64,000 nucleotides of DNA from Qipengyuania psychrotolerans (GTDB taxonomy: Bacteria; Pseudomonadota; Alphaproteobacteria; Sphingomonadales; Sphingomonadaceae). Numbering within the stretch: the stretch's first letter is position 1; every line of letters starts with the position of its first letter. Where the stretch lies: contig NZ_CP081297.1 in the NCBI RefSeq assembly GCF_019711355.1, positions 1,488,001 through 1,552,000 on the forward strand. Reading direction: 5' to 3'. The notes beneath the pieces are model-generated. The model saw nothing but the letters and a program-made list of their open reading frames with translations, did not search any database and was not told the DNA's origin. The position numbers and the translations under genes were made by a program. This document shows positions 46,768 to 55,030 of the stretch, piece by piece.

Positions 46768-49106
46768 GGCAGCGTGATGACTGCGCTGGTTCCGGCATTG
46801 CGGCTGCTCTGGATTTCCAGCGTCCCGCCGTGCGCTTCGACCAACTGCCGCGCGAGCGGGATGCCGAGGCCGTGGCGGCGTTCTATACCCTTGCCGTCGG
46901 CAGCCATCCGGATACCCTCAAGCGCGCGCGCCAGTTCGTGCTGGGTCATCCCGCGCCCATTGTCGGAAATCGCAATCCGGTTGAGCCCGCGCTGCTTGGC
47001 AACGTCGATGACAATGCGGCCGCCCTGCGGCGTGTTGGCGATGGCATTGTCGAGCAATTGCCCCACCGCGCGCTGAAGCTGCTGCTTGTCGCCTTCGATG
47101 ACCTTCTTGGCATTGCCCCTCAGGTCGAGAGTCAGCCCGCCTTCGATAATGGCCTGCTCGCGCTTGCGCACGGCTTCGGTGAGCAGCGGCAGCAGGTCGA
47201 CTTTGCTCTTGCGCAGCGGCATCAGTCCTGCTTCGGACTGCGACAGGTCGAGCACGTTTTCCACCTGTTCGGTAAGCTTGCCGACCGACTGGGTGATCGC
47301 CTCGATATATTCTTTGGCCTGAGGCGTGAGTTCACCTGCCAGCCCGCTTTCCAGCATTTCGGCAAATCCGCCGATGGTGGTCAGCGGTGTGCGGAATTCA
47401 TAGCTCATATTGGCGAGGAAACGAGTCATTACCGCGTCAGCCTCTTCCAAGGCCCGGTTGCGTTCGCGCAGCGCCTCTTCGGCCTGCTGCGATGCGGTGA
47501 CGTCCATTACGGTCAGCAATCCATTGCCATCGGGCAACGGGACGCCGGCATAGTCGAGCGTGCGACCGTCGGCGAGTTCGATCCGGCCTTCGCGGTTCTT
47601 CCGGTCCAGCGTGGCGGACCGGATCGTCTGCCCAATCTGCGTGACCGCAGCGGGATCGACGAGCTGCTGCGCAATCGCTTCGAGCAGTTCCTCTGCCTGC
47701 GGGTGATTGTCGAGGACCTCGCTGTCGAGGCCCCATGCCTTGGGAAAACCGCGGTTCCACAGTTCCAAGTGTCCGTCCGGCGCAAAAATCGCGAGCGCTT
47801 CGAACAGGTTGTCGAAAGTCGCCGTTCTCGTGCGCAGCATCGTGTCGCGGCCAGCGGACAGGGCAAGCTGTTCGGTGCGATCCTCGGCGATCATCACGAG
47901 GCCGCCGTCCGGCAGCGGCTGGGCCACGACGCGCAGATGGGTGCCATCGGGTAATGGCCAGGCGACGTCTTCCGATTCGTCCTTCTGGAACCACCCGACC
48001 AGTTCGTTGCGCCACGCCGGGAAATCACGCACTTCCGGGATGCGCCCGTTTTCGCGCGCTACCATCAGCATCTGCTCGAAACTGGTGCGCTCGTTTACGA
48101 CGCCCGGCGGAAGCGAAAAGACCCGGTGGAAAGGCTGGTTGGCAAAGGCCATCCGGCGGCGTGCGTCGAACTGCGCAACCCCGATGGAAAGCTGGTCGAG
48201 CATGGAACGCTGCGCTTCGCGGAACGCGCGGAATTCGCGGGCCTGCTCCTCCATTTCCTCGATATCGACTGCGTAGCCAGCGATCCCCTCGCCCGCCAGG
48301 GGCAAGTCGGTGACGCGGACCGTGCGGCGCGCGTCCTTGATCGTGGCAGACAGGATCCGTTCAATCGGCTGGCGGCGGTCGGCGGCTTGCTGCGCGACTT
48401 CGGCAGCCGTTCGCCCGCCCACTCTTTCGACCAGCTCGATCTGATCGCTGACAACCTGATCCGCGCTCTGGCCGCCAACGGCTTCTACATAGGCCCGGTT
48501 GACCAGGCGCAGCTGCATATCGCCGCCGCGGAACCACATCGGCATAGGGGCCGCTTCGATCAGGCCGACCAGCGCGCCGAAATCGTCACGTGCGCGCGCC
48601 GCTTCTTCGCCGAGGCGTGCCAGCTCGTCTTCTGTCTCGGTAAAATCGAACACCCAGATCAGCGCTGCCCCGTTGGGCGAAACTGCGGGATCGGCCAGCG
48701 CGCCGCGCAAAGCCAGGGTCTTGCCGGACCCGAGCGGACGAAGCGACATCTTGAACGGTTTTGCGCTCTTCTGGGTTCGGCGCACGAGCGTTGAAAGCTC
48801 TTCAATCTGCTCTTCGGTCAGCCCGATCCCGTCACCGCCCGCCAGTTCGCTGAGATATTCGGGTACTCTTTCCAGCCCCAGCCACCGCGCAAAGCGGTCC
48901 GGAGCCTCGATCCGCCCGTCGCTGCGCACCATCAACGGGATTGCCGGACCTTCTTCAACCATCCGCGAAAGCCGCATGGCAGCCTTGCGGTGCGCCTCGG
49001 CTGCCTGCGTGCGCGTGGTCGCGCGCAGCATCAGCCAGACTGCCGCGCCGGTCCACACGGCCAGCAGCAGTCCGATCAGCGGCAGGAGGGTCGGCGAAAC
49101 TTCCAT
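46764..49106 (-). CDS. divL: DivL-type sensor kinase with tyrosine H-box
   Basis: The 780-residue membrane protein has an N-terminal helix (TLLPLIGLLLAVWTGAAVWL), three or so PAS regions (about 50-160, 175-290, 300-410 and 425-540) and a kinase core. The H-box reads LANMSYEFRTPLTTIGGF, with Tyr569 where histidine kinases have the phospho-accepting His. The ATPase part keeps LLDNAIANTP, ISDNGRGM and HGLGIPLARQL. Tyrosine at this place is the hallmark of Caulobacter DivL, which controls CckA and CtrA with DivK. The tsaE neighbour is also as in other alphaproteobacteria. The ATG at 49106 has a weak ribosome-binding site. Confidence 0.88.
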   Translation of the reverse strand: MEVSPTLLPLIGLLLAVWTGAAVWLMLRATTRTQAAEAHRKAAMRLSRMVEEGPAIPLMVRSDGRIEAPDRFARWLGLERVPEYLSELAGGDGIGLTEEQIEELSTLVRRTQKSAKPFKMSLRPLGSGKTLALRGALADPAVSPNGAALIWVFDFTETEDELARLGEEAARARDDFGALVGLIEAAPMPMWFRGGDMQLRLVNRAYVEAVGGQSADQVVSDQIELVERVGGRTAAEVAQQAADRRQPIERILSATIKDARRTVRVTDLPLAGEGIAGYAVDIEEMEEQAREFRAFREAQRSMLDQLSIGVAQFDARRRMAFANQPFHRVFSLPPGVVNERTSFEQMLMVARENGRIPEVRDFPAWRNELVGWFQKDESEDVAWPLPDGTHLRVVAQPLPDGGLVMIAEDRTEQLALSAGRDTMLRTRTATFDNLFEALAIFAPDGHLELWNRGFPKAWGLDSEVLDNHPQAEELLEAIAQQLVDPAAVTQIGQTIRSATLDRKNREGRIELADGRTLDYAGVPLPDGNGLLTVMDVTASQQAEEALRERNRALEEADAVMTRFLANMSYEFRTPLTTIGGFAEMLESGLAGELTPQAKEYIEAITQSVGKLTEQVENVLDLSQSEAGLMPLRKSKVDLLPLLTEAVRKREQAIIEGGLTLDLRGNAKKVIEGDKQQLQRAVGQLLDNAIANTPQGGRIVIDVAKQRGLNRIAISDNGRGMTQHELARALEGIRMAADGKGIERRHGLGIPLARQLVEAHGGTLEIQSSRNAGTSAVITLP

Positions 49107-49193
49107 TATCTGCCAGCTATGCGGCAAGCGGCGGGGATGCAATGCCCCGCCGCCCTATTGCCATGCTTACCGGTCGAAAAACCGGCGAAATGA

Positions 49194-50603
49194 TCAGTAA
49201 CGATAGTGTTCCGGCTTGAACGGACCTTCGACCGGCACGCCGATATAGTCTGCCTGCACCTTGCTCAGCTTGGTGAGCTTGACGCCCAGCTTGTCGAGGT
49301 GAAGCGCGGCAACCTTTTCGTCCAGCTTCTTGGGCAAGACGTAAACGTCGTTCTCGTAACCGTCGGTGTTTTCCCAGAGTTCGATCTGCGCGAGCACCTG
49401 GTTGGTGAACGAGCAGCTCATCACGAAGCTGGGGTGGCCGGTGGCGCAGGCCAGGTTCACCAGCCGGCCCTTGGCCAGCACGATGATTTCCTTGCCGTCG
49501 GGGAACTTCACCAGGTCGGTGCCCGGCTTGAGTTCGGTCCACTCGTAATTGTCGAGCGCGGAGATCTGGATCTCGCTGTCGAAGTGGCCGATGTTCGAAA
49601 CGATGGCCATCGGCTTCATCGCCATCATGTGTTCGGCGGTTATAACGTCCTCATTGCCGGTGGTGGTCACGAAGATGTCGGCGCGCGTGACCGCTTCTTC
49701 CATCGTTACGACTTCGAAGCCCTCCATTGCAGCCTGAAGCGCGCAAATCGGATCGATTTCCGTCACCAGCACGCGTGCGCCGCCATTGCGGAGCGACTGG
49801 GCCGATCCCTTGCCGACATCGCCGTAACCGGCAACGCAGGCGACCTTACCCGAGAGCATGACGTCGGTTGCACGGCGGATCGCGTCGACCAGCGATTCGC
49901 GGCAACCATATAGGTTGTCGAACTTCGACTTGGTCACGCTGTCGTTCACGTTGATCGCGGGGAACGGCAGCTTGCCCTGCTTGGCGAGGTGATACAGGCG
50001 GTGGACACCAGTGGTCGTTTCTTCCGATACGCCCTTGATGTTCTTCACGCTCTTGGTGAGGTAACCGGGCTTCTTAGCAACGAATTCCTTCAGCGCGCGC
50101 TGCATCTCGATTTCTTCGGCGTTCTGCGGCTCGGGCATTTCTTCGCCCGCTTCCATGCGTGCGCCCCACAGAGCGAACATGGTCGCATCGCCGCCATCAT
50201 CGAGGATGAGGTTGGCAGTGCAATCCGGATCTTCTTCGGTCGACCAGTCGAAGATCTTGCCGACATAATCCCAATATTCGGCAAGGCTTTCACCCTTGAC
50301 CGCGAAGATGGGAATTTCGTTCGCAGCCATCGCAGCGGCTGCGTGGTCCTGGGTCGAATAGATGTTGCAGGTCGCCCAGCGCACTTCCGCTCCCAGTGCG
50401 GTGAGCGTTTCGATCAGCACGGCGGTCTGGATCGTCATGTGCAGCGATCCGGTGATGCGTGCGCCCTTGAGGGGCTGGCTTTCGCCGAATTCCTCACGCG
50501 TGGCCATGAGGCCGGGCATTTCGGTTTCGGCAATGCGGATTTCCTCGCGTCCGTAATCGGCGAGTGAAATGTCCTTGATGACGTAGTCGTTGAACTGGGC
50601 CAC
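49194..50603 (-). CDS. ahcY: adenosylhomocysteinase
   Basis: The 469-residue enzyme splits S-adenosylhomocysteine to adenosine and homocysteine, clearing the product of methyl transfer. It has [15 protein letters not shown], the NAD-binding [16 protein letters not shown], and the C-terminal FKPEHYRY end. The start is GTG at 50603 with AAAGGA upstream; the ~90-codon open frame further upstream overlaps two hairpins and is not family sequence. It lies upstream of divL on the same strand with an 87-nt gap. Confidence 0.97.
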   Translation of the reverse strand: MAQFNDYVIKDISLADYGREEIRIAETEMPGLMATREEFGESQPLKGARITGSLHMTIQTAVLIETLTALGAEVRWATCNIYSTQDHAAAAMAANEIPIFAVKGESLAEYWDYVGKIFDWSTEEDPDCTANLILDDGGDATMFALWGARMEAGEEMPEPQNAEEIEMQRALKEFVAKKPGYLTKSVKNIKGVSEETTTGVHRLYHLAKQGKLPFPAINVNDSVTKSKFDNLYGCRESLVDAIRRATDVMLSGKVACVAGYGDVGKGSAQSLRNGGARVLVTEIDPICALQAAMEGFEVVTMEEAVTRADIFVTTTGNEDVITAEHMMAMKPMAIVSNIGHFDSEIQISALDNYEWTELKPGTDLVKFPDGKEIIVLAKGRLVNLACATGHPSFVMSCSFTNQVLAQIELWENTDGYENDVYVLPKKLDEKVAALHLDKLGVKLTKLSKVQADYIGVPVEGPFKPEHYRY

Positions 50604-50653
50604 GGGCGGTCCTTTTTCTGATCGATAAATTGGTGTCGGCACCGCGCATGAAG

Positions 50654-50683
50654 AAGGGGCGGCACCCGCAAGCGCCGCCCCTA
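50654..50683 (-). promoter_or_regulatory. GC-rich hairpin upstream of ahcY
   Basis: AGGGGCGGC and GCCGCCCCT form a 9-bp perfect stem around a 10-nt loop on the minus strand, followed by TCTTC. It may terminate the transcript of the 50747-51205 gene or act as a leader element of ahcY. Confidence 0.45.
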
Positions 50684-50695
50684 GCCCTTCAACTG

Positions 50696-50731
50696 TGGGA
50701 GAGCAACAGCGCCCCCTCTGATGCTCTCCCA
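50696..50731 (-). promoter_or_regulatory. second hairpin upstream of ahcY
   Basis: TGGGAGAGCA pairs perfectly with TGCTCTCCCA across a 16-nt loop. It begins about 16 nt after the stop of the small secreted protein gene. Together with 50654-50683 it makes a tandem hairpin array before ahcY. No T-run follows it. Confidence 0.45.
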
Positions 50732-50746
50732 AGCGCCCCGAAAGGC

Positions 50747-51205
50747 TTAGCGACGTGCCCAGCGCCCCCCGCTGCGCGGCCGCGGGCCCAGCAGTTCGTC
50801 TGCCGCCTGCGACAGGACTGCCGGGTCTTTCGAGCGCGAAAGATCCGAAGTGATCTCCTTGAGCTCCGCGCATCCAAGCCAGGGATGACCCTGTCCGTAC
50901 TGATTGGCCATGCCGACGCTCACCTTATCGAGCGCGCGCTTGGCACCTTTATGGCCGTGCCGGCTCACAAGTCCGCTCTCCATCCGGCGAGCCGCCCCAT
51001 TGAGCGTGCTCAGGTGATTGGCGGAGAACTTGCGATAGTCTGCCTGGAAATCGTCGCTTCCCATGCGGCAGCGCAGCGATGTCACCATCAGCATGATGTC
51101 CAGCTTGCGGATCTGCTCGTCGCCCGTCCCGGCGCTGGCAGTGGTTGGCACGAAAAGAAGCGCCGCCGCCGAAGCTGCAACTGCGAAAGTCTTATGTATT
51201 TTCAT
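50747..51205 (-). CDS. small secreted protein of unknown function
   Basis: 152 residues with a signal peptide ([20 protein letters not shown]). The mature part is mostly helical, with two cysteines (LRCRMG and LGCAEL) likely to form a disulphide, and a basic C-terminus ([13 protein letters not shown]). I do not recognise the family. It lies just upstream of ahcY but is separated from it by two hairpins, and it is divergent from the peroxiredoxin gene. Confidence 0.65.
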   Translation of the reverse strand: MKIHKTFAVAASAAALLFVPTTASAGTGDEQIRKLDIMLMVTSLRCRMGSDDFQADYRKFSANHLSTLNGAARRMESGLVSRHGHKGAKRALDKVSVGMANQYGQGHPWLGCAELKEITSDLSRSKDPAVLSQAADELLGPRPRSGGRWARR

Positions 51206-51382
51206 AGTCCCTGGTCTCCCTCCGCGAGCGACCCGTTGCCCGCGATGAGAAAGATGGCTGCAAAAATTTACCGGAATTTAAACCCGCGCAGTAAACCGGC
51301 CTTAACCAACAGGCTCCCTTGCATGCACGCTTCGTCTCTCTACATCGTGAGTGTGGACGGGAAGACACAGGAGTTTTATCAA

Positions 51383-51862
51383 ATGACAATCGCTGTAGGC
51401 GACAGCCTCCCTGACGTGAAACTGGTGAAGGCGACGCCCGATGGGCCGCAGCAGGTCCAGTCGAGCGAGTATTTCAAGGGCAAGACCGTGGCGCTGTTTT
51501 CGGTGCCAGGTGCATTCACGCCGACATGCTCTGCCAAGCACCTGCCGGGATATGTGGAAAAGGCCGATGAACTGAAGGCAAAGGGCGTCGACGAGATTGC
51601 CTGCACCGCGGTCAACGATGCCTTCGTGCTTGGCGCATGGAAAGGTGCCAATAACGCGGATCAGGTCACCATGCTGGCAGACGGCAACGCCGAATTCGCC
51701 GAAGCGGTCGACCTTACCATGGATGGATCGGGTTTCGGCCTCGGCAAACGCGGACAGCGTTATTCCATGCTGGTCGAAGACGGCGTGGTGAAGCAGCTCA
51801 ACGTCGAGGCACCGGGCGATTTCTCGGTTTCCAGCGCAGAGCATATGCTCAGCCAGATGTAG
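51383..51862 (+). CDS. peroxiredoxin (Prx5/AhpC-TSA type)
   Basis: The 159-residue protein reduces peroxides. The peroxidatic cysteine is Cys49 in PGAFTPTCS, and the second cysteine is Cys74 in EIACTAVND; KGANNADQVTMLADGN is typical of the Prx5 branch (family of atypical 2-Cys or glutaredoxin-dependent enzymes). The ATG at 51383 follows AGGAG; the much longer open frame upstream is antisense to the secreted protein gene and is not coding. Confidence 0.93.
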   Translation: MTIAVGDSLPDVKLVKATPDGPQQVQSSEYFKGKTVALFSVPGAFTPTCSAKHLPGYVEKADELKAKGVDEIACTAVNDAFVLGAWKGANNADQVTMLADGNAEFAEAVDLTMDGSGFGLGKRGQRYSMLVEDGVVKQLNVEAPGDFSVSSAEHMLSQM

Positions 51863-51939
51863 CGGAATACCTGTCCCGATTGCGGACAAATGCGCGCCCC
51901 GTCTTGCCTCAGCGCAAGGCGGGGCGCAGTCTTTCGGGC

Positions 51940-52200
51940 ATGGCAAAGGAAACCGACAGCGGCGACACGCAATTCGGCGTTCTACTCGGCTGGGAATCCG
52001 CCCCCGCCGGCGAACGCATCGCGCTCAAACTGCAAAGCACACGCAAAGTCGTCGAGAGCTCCGAAGACGTGCACGAATTCCGCTATTTCCTGAGCAAGGA
52101 ACAGGCCGTCCAGCTCGGGAATTATCTATATCGGTTGGCCGGCGAAACGGCGCCCACCCGCAAGAAGCGCGGCTTCATAGAAAGATTGATGGGCGGCTGA
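51940..52200 (+). CDS. small hypothetical protein
   Basis: 86 residues starting MAKETDSGDTQFGVLLGWES. It has no signal peptide or membrane segment. A central ALKLQSTRKVVE is followed by FRYFLSKEQAVQLGNYLYRL, and the tail is basic (PTRKKRGFIERLMGG). I do not recognise a family. It follows the peroxiredoxin gene after 77 nt on the same strand and may be co-transcribed. No strong ribosome-binding site is seen, so the start is uncertain. Confidence 0.5.
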   Translation: MAKETDSGDTQFGVLLGWESAPAGERIALKLQSTRKVVESSEDVHEFRYFLSKEQAVQLGNYLYRLAGETAPTRKKRGFIERLMGG

Positions 52201-52354
52201 CTGCGTTCTCAACTACAATTTGGCAAACCGAAAGCCTGGTATTGGGTAGACAGCGGACGTTGACGTTCGCGCCCAAAGGACAGCTCGTAAACAAACATTG
52301 TGGCATCATTCATTGACCTGCTAACAAATTATCGGTCGCACAGTTGGAGCAAGC

Positions 52355-54277
52355 GTGGCCGATATTTTCATTTCTTATACACGAGCAGATCGCGCAAAGA
52401 TCGAAAGACTCGCGGGAACTCTCGCGACCAGCGGGTATGATGTCTGGTGGGATCGTGACATCACTGGAGGCTCCGAATTCAGCGCTGTCATTGAACGCGA
52501 ACTCATCGCCGCCAAGACCGTCGTAGTAGCTTGGTCGGAGAACTCGCTTCGCTCTCATTGGGTTCGCGACGAAGCCGAATTTGCCAGAACTGGTGAGAAG
52601 CTAGTGCCGATTTCGCTAGACGGCGTCCTTCCTCCACTTGGTTTCAGGCAGATACACGTTTTGGCATTTGAAGGTTGGAATGGTGACCGTTCGCATTCTT
52701 CCTTTCGCGAGCTGTTGGCTTCGCTCGGCAAAACTCCCTCGCAAGGCACCCGGTCGCGTTGCGAAGAGTTCAGCCCAAAGGCGCCTGGTGGCAGCGCTTC
52801 GATCGCAGTGCTCCCCTTCACCAACATGTCATCGGACCCTGAACAGGAGTACTTTTCCGACGGGATAGCCGAAGACATTCTCAACGCCTTGTCCAGCTCG
52901 ACGGACTTGCTCGTCGCTGGCAGGACCTCCTGCTTTGCGCTCAAAGGCAAGAATGCCGATGTGAAAGACATTGGCGCCCAGCTAAATGTCGATCATGTTC
53001 TCGATGGCTCGGTTAGGAAACAAGGCAATCGTGTCCGCATTACCGCACAGCTCATTCGGGCGAGTGACGGGTTTCAATTGTGGTCAGAGCAATATGATGG
53101 GACGCTCGAAGATGTCTTTGATCTACAAGACCGAATTTCCGGGTCGATCGTCGAACAATTACAGGCAGTTCTGACCAGCACTCAAGATGGGCGTGTGGCA
53201 GAACAACTGACTGACAATCAGGAAGCCTATGATTTATTTTTACGTGCTCGAGCATTGGTCAACAAGGTCTGGGGTGATGACACGCTTACACGCGCCGTGA
53301 AGATTTTGGAGCAAACTGTCGAGTTGGATCCGCAGTTTGTGAGCGCGTGGGAGTTGTTGGCACGCGCGCACTTTCTCGTCCCACAGTTCATCTCAAACAA
53401 TGATGAGAAATTGAATTACGCTGCAAGCGAAAAGGCCGCTCGCCGAGCGCTTGACCTGGACCCCAGTTCCGATCTCGCACAGTACCTTGTGCAGGCCGCG
53501 AGTTGGGACGGGCAGGACATTGGACTATTTCTTGAACGAATAGCACGTCCCGTCGACCGAGCGACCGCCGACGAGTTGGTCTTCGTGGGTGGACTTACGC
53601 AGCTCATCTTGGGCCGAGTATCAGCGGCACTGCCAAAGTTTCGGGACGCATTAAATCGCGATCCTTTGTCCGGACGCATGGCCTATAATCTTGCAGAATG
53701 TCACCTAGAACTATCGATGTTCGAGCGCGCCGAAGAATTGTTTAATCAGTCGATCGAGAATGGCTTTAACGCCGGTTTCTTTGGATTAGCCAAAATTAGA
53801 ATGATTGAAGGGAAGCCGGACGAAGCAATTAATATGATGATGTCTGCCTACGAAGCGATAGGGGAAGGCATTTATCCTCACATGCGCTCGCGAGAACAGT
53901 GGGAGTTGGTTGGACGGGCTGCTTATGCGGGTGATCAGGAAGCTCAAGCAAAGGTCGAAGCATCGATCGTCGCAATGGATGCAGAGGGCTCGCTGCCTGT
54001 AAACTATTTGGTTTTGACGGTGCTGATTTGCGAGCAAAGCGCCGAGACCTTTTTTCGTCTCTACAAGAAGAAGAGTTCTCCTGCGATGCACTTTTGCATT
54101 GCTCATTCCTTTTGGCAGCCGTCAGATCGCGCCCACGGTTTTCGTCAGCACCCTGGATTCAAGCCATTCGCTGAGGAAATCGGTCTTGTAGATGCTTGGC
54201 AAAAATTTGGATGGCCCGATCTCGCGAGACCAAACCCCGGCACCGATGGCTCAAATGGAGCCTGGACGATCGATTAA
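52355..54277 (+). CDS. TIR - TolB-like - TPR protein
   Basis: The 640-residue protein starts with a TIR_2 domain (IFISYTRADRAKIERLAGTL, residues 4-23; DVWWDRDI, 29-36; SHWVRDEAEFA, 67-77, where Glu73 fits the catalytic glutamate of NAD-cleaving TIRs). Residues about 147-245 form a TolB/FlgO-like domain (SIAVLPFTNMSSDPEQEYFS, then VDHVLDGSVRKQGNRVRITA) usually seen in CadC- or cyclase-type regulators. The rest is TPR-like (AVKILEQTVELDPQFVSAWE, AAEKAARRALDLDP-like, ERAEELFNQSIENGFNAG). No membrane segment is clear. It has a GTG start with GGAG, stands alone and is AT-richer than its neighbours, suggesting transfer. It could be a signalling NADase or scaffold. Confidence 0.8.
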   Translation: MADIFISYTRADRAKIERLAGTLATSGYDVWWDRDITGGSEFSAVIERELIAAKTVVVAWSENSLRSHWVRDEAEFARTGEKLVPISLDGVLPPLGFRQIHVLAFEGWNGDRSHSSFRELLASLGKTPSQGTRSRCEEFSPKAPGGSASIAVLPFTNMSSDPEQEYFSDGIAEDILNALSSSTDLLVAGRTSCFALKGKNADVKDIGAQLNVDHVLDGSVRKQGNRVRITAQLIRASDGFQLWSEQYDGTLEDVFDLQDRISGSIVEQLQAVLTSTQDGRVAEQLTDNQEAYDLFLRARALVNKVWGDDTLTRAVKILEQTVELDPQFVSAWELLARAHFLVPQFISNNDEKLNYAASEKAARRALDLDPSSDLAQYLVQAASWDGQDIGLFLERIARPVDRATADELVFVGGLTQLILGRVSAALPKFRDALNRDPLSGRMAYNLAECHLELSMFERAEELFNQSIENGFNAGFFGLAKIRMIEGKPDEAINMMMSAYEAIGEGIYPHMRSREQWELVGRAAYAGDQEAQAKVEASIVAMDAEGSLPVNYLVLTVLICEQSAETFFRLYKKKSSPAMHFCIAHSFWQPSDRAHGFRQHPGFKPFAEEIGLVDAWQKFGWPDLARPNPGTDGSNGAWTID

Positions 54278-54409
54278 TATCTAGACGAGCAAACTATCGC
54301 CAATCGGACCATATACCTATGTCTTGCTCCTCGGCCGTAGCTGAATCGTGGGCTTTAAGTCCGCGATCGGGTCGCTAGCCGACATTAAGCTAACTCAGCC
54401 GCAAACCCC

Positions 54410-55030
54410 TCAGCCGTAACCCATCAGCCCGAGCACTTCCTTGCGGCTGCGCTGGTCTTCGAGGAAGGTGCCCATCATGCGGCTGGTGGTCATGCCCACG
54501 CCGGGTGTGCGGACGCCGCGAGCGGTCATGCAGCTGTGCGAGGCTTCGATGACCACCGCTACACCCTGCGGCTGGAGATGCTCCCAGATGCAATCGGCGA
54601 CCTCGGCCGTCAGACGCTCCTGAACCTGCAACCGGCGCGCAAATCCGTGGAGCACGCGGGCCAGCTTCGAAATGCCGACCACACGGTCATTTGGCAGATA
54701 GGCGATGGCCGCCTTGCCGATGATCGGCGCCATGTGATGTTCGCAGTGCGACTGGAAGGGAATGTCCTTCAGCAGCACGATCTCGTTATAGCCGCCCACT
54801 TCTTCGAAAACGCGGCTCAGGTGGTAGCTGGGGTCCTCTTCATAACCGAGGCAATATTCCTTCCACGCCCGCGCAACGCGTTTCGGCGTGTCAAGCAAGC
54901 CTTCGCGGTCGGGATCGTCTCCGGTCCACTGGATAAGAGTGCGGATCGCGTCCTGCACATGCTGGGGTACCGGCGGTTTACCGCGCGGATCGTCTTCGTC
55001 CGGACCTACAAGGCTGCTCACTTGCCCCAC
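54410..55030 (-). CDS. folE: GTP cyclohydrolase I
   Basis: The 206-residue enzyme makes dihydroneopterin triphosphate from GTP, the first step of folate (or queuosine-precursor) synthesis. It has the zinc/active-site segment SHCEHHMAPIIGKAAIAYLP and the C-terminal HSCMTARGVRTPG with the second metal cysteine. Its start overlaps the end of the phospholipase-D-like gene by 13 nt, suggesting coupling. Confidence 0.96.
   Translation of the reverse strand: MGQVSSLVGPDEDDPRGKPPVPQHVQDAIRTLIQWTGDDPDREGLLDTPKRVARAWKEYCLGYEEDPSYHLSRVFEEVGGYNEIVLLKDIPFQSHCEHHMAPIIGKAAIAYLPNDRVVGISKLARVLHGFARRLQVQERLTAEVADCIWEHLQPQGVAVVIEASHSCMTARGVRTPGVGMTTSRMMGTFLEDQRSRKEVLGLMGYG

Noticed and set aside
50604-50873. 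N-terminal extension of adenosylhomocysteinase
   Set aside because: The open frame reads through two perfect hairpins and non-family sequence, while the GTG at 50603 has AAAGGA and the conserved N-terminus.
50630-51382. N-terminal extension of the peroxiredoxin
   Set aside because: It lies opposite the secreted protein gene, and the ATG at 51383 with AGGAG starts at the family N-terminus.
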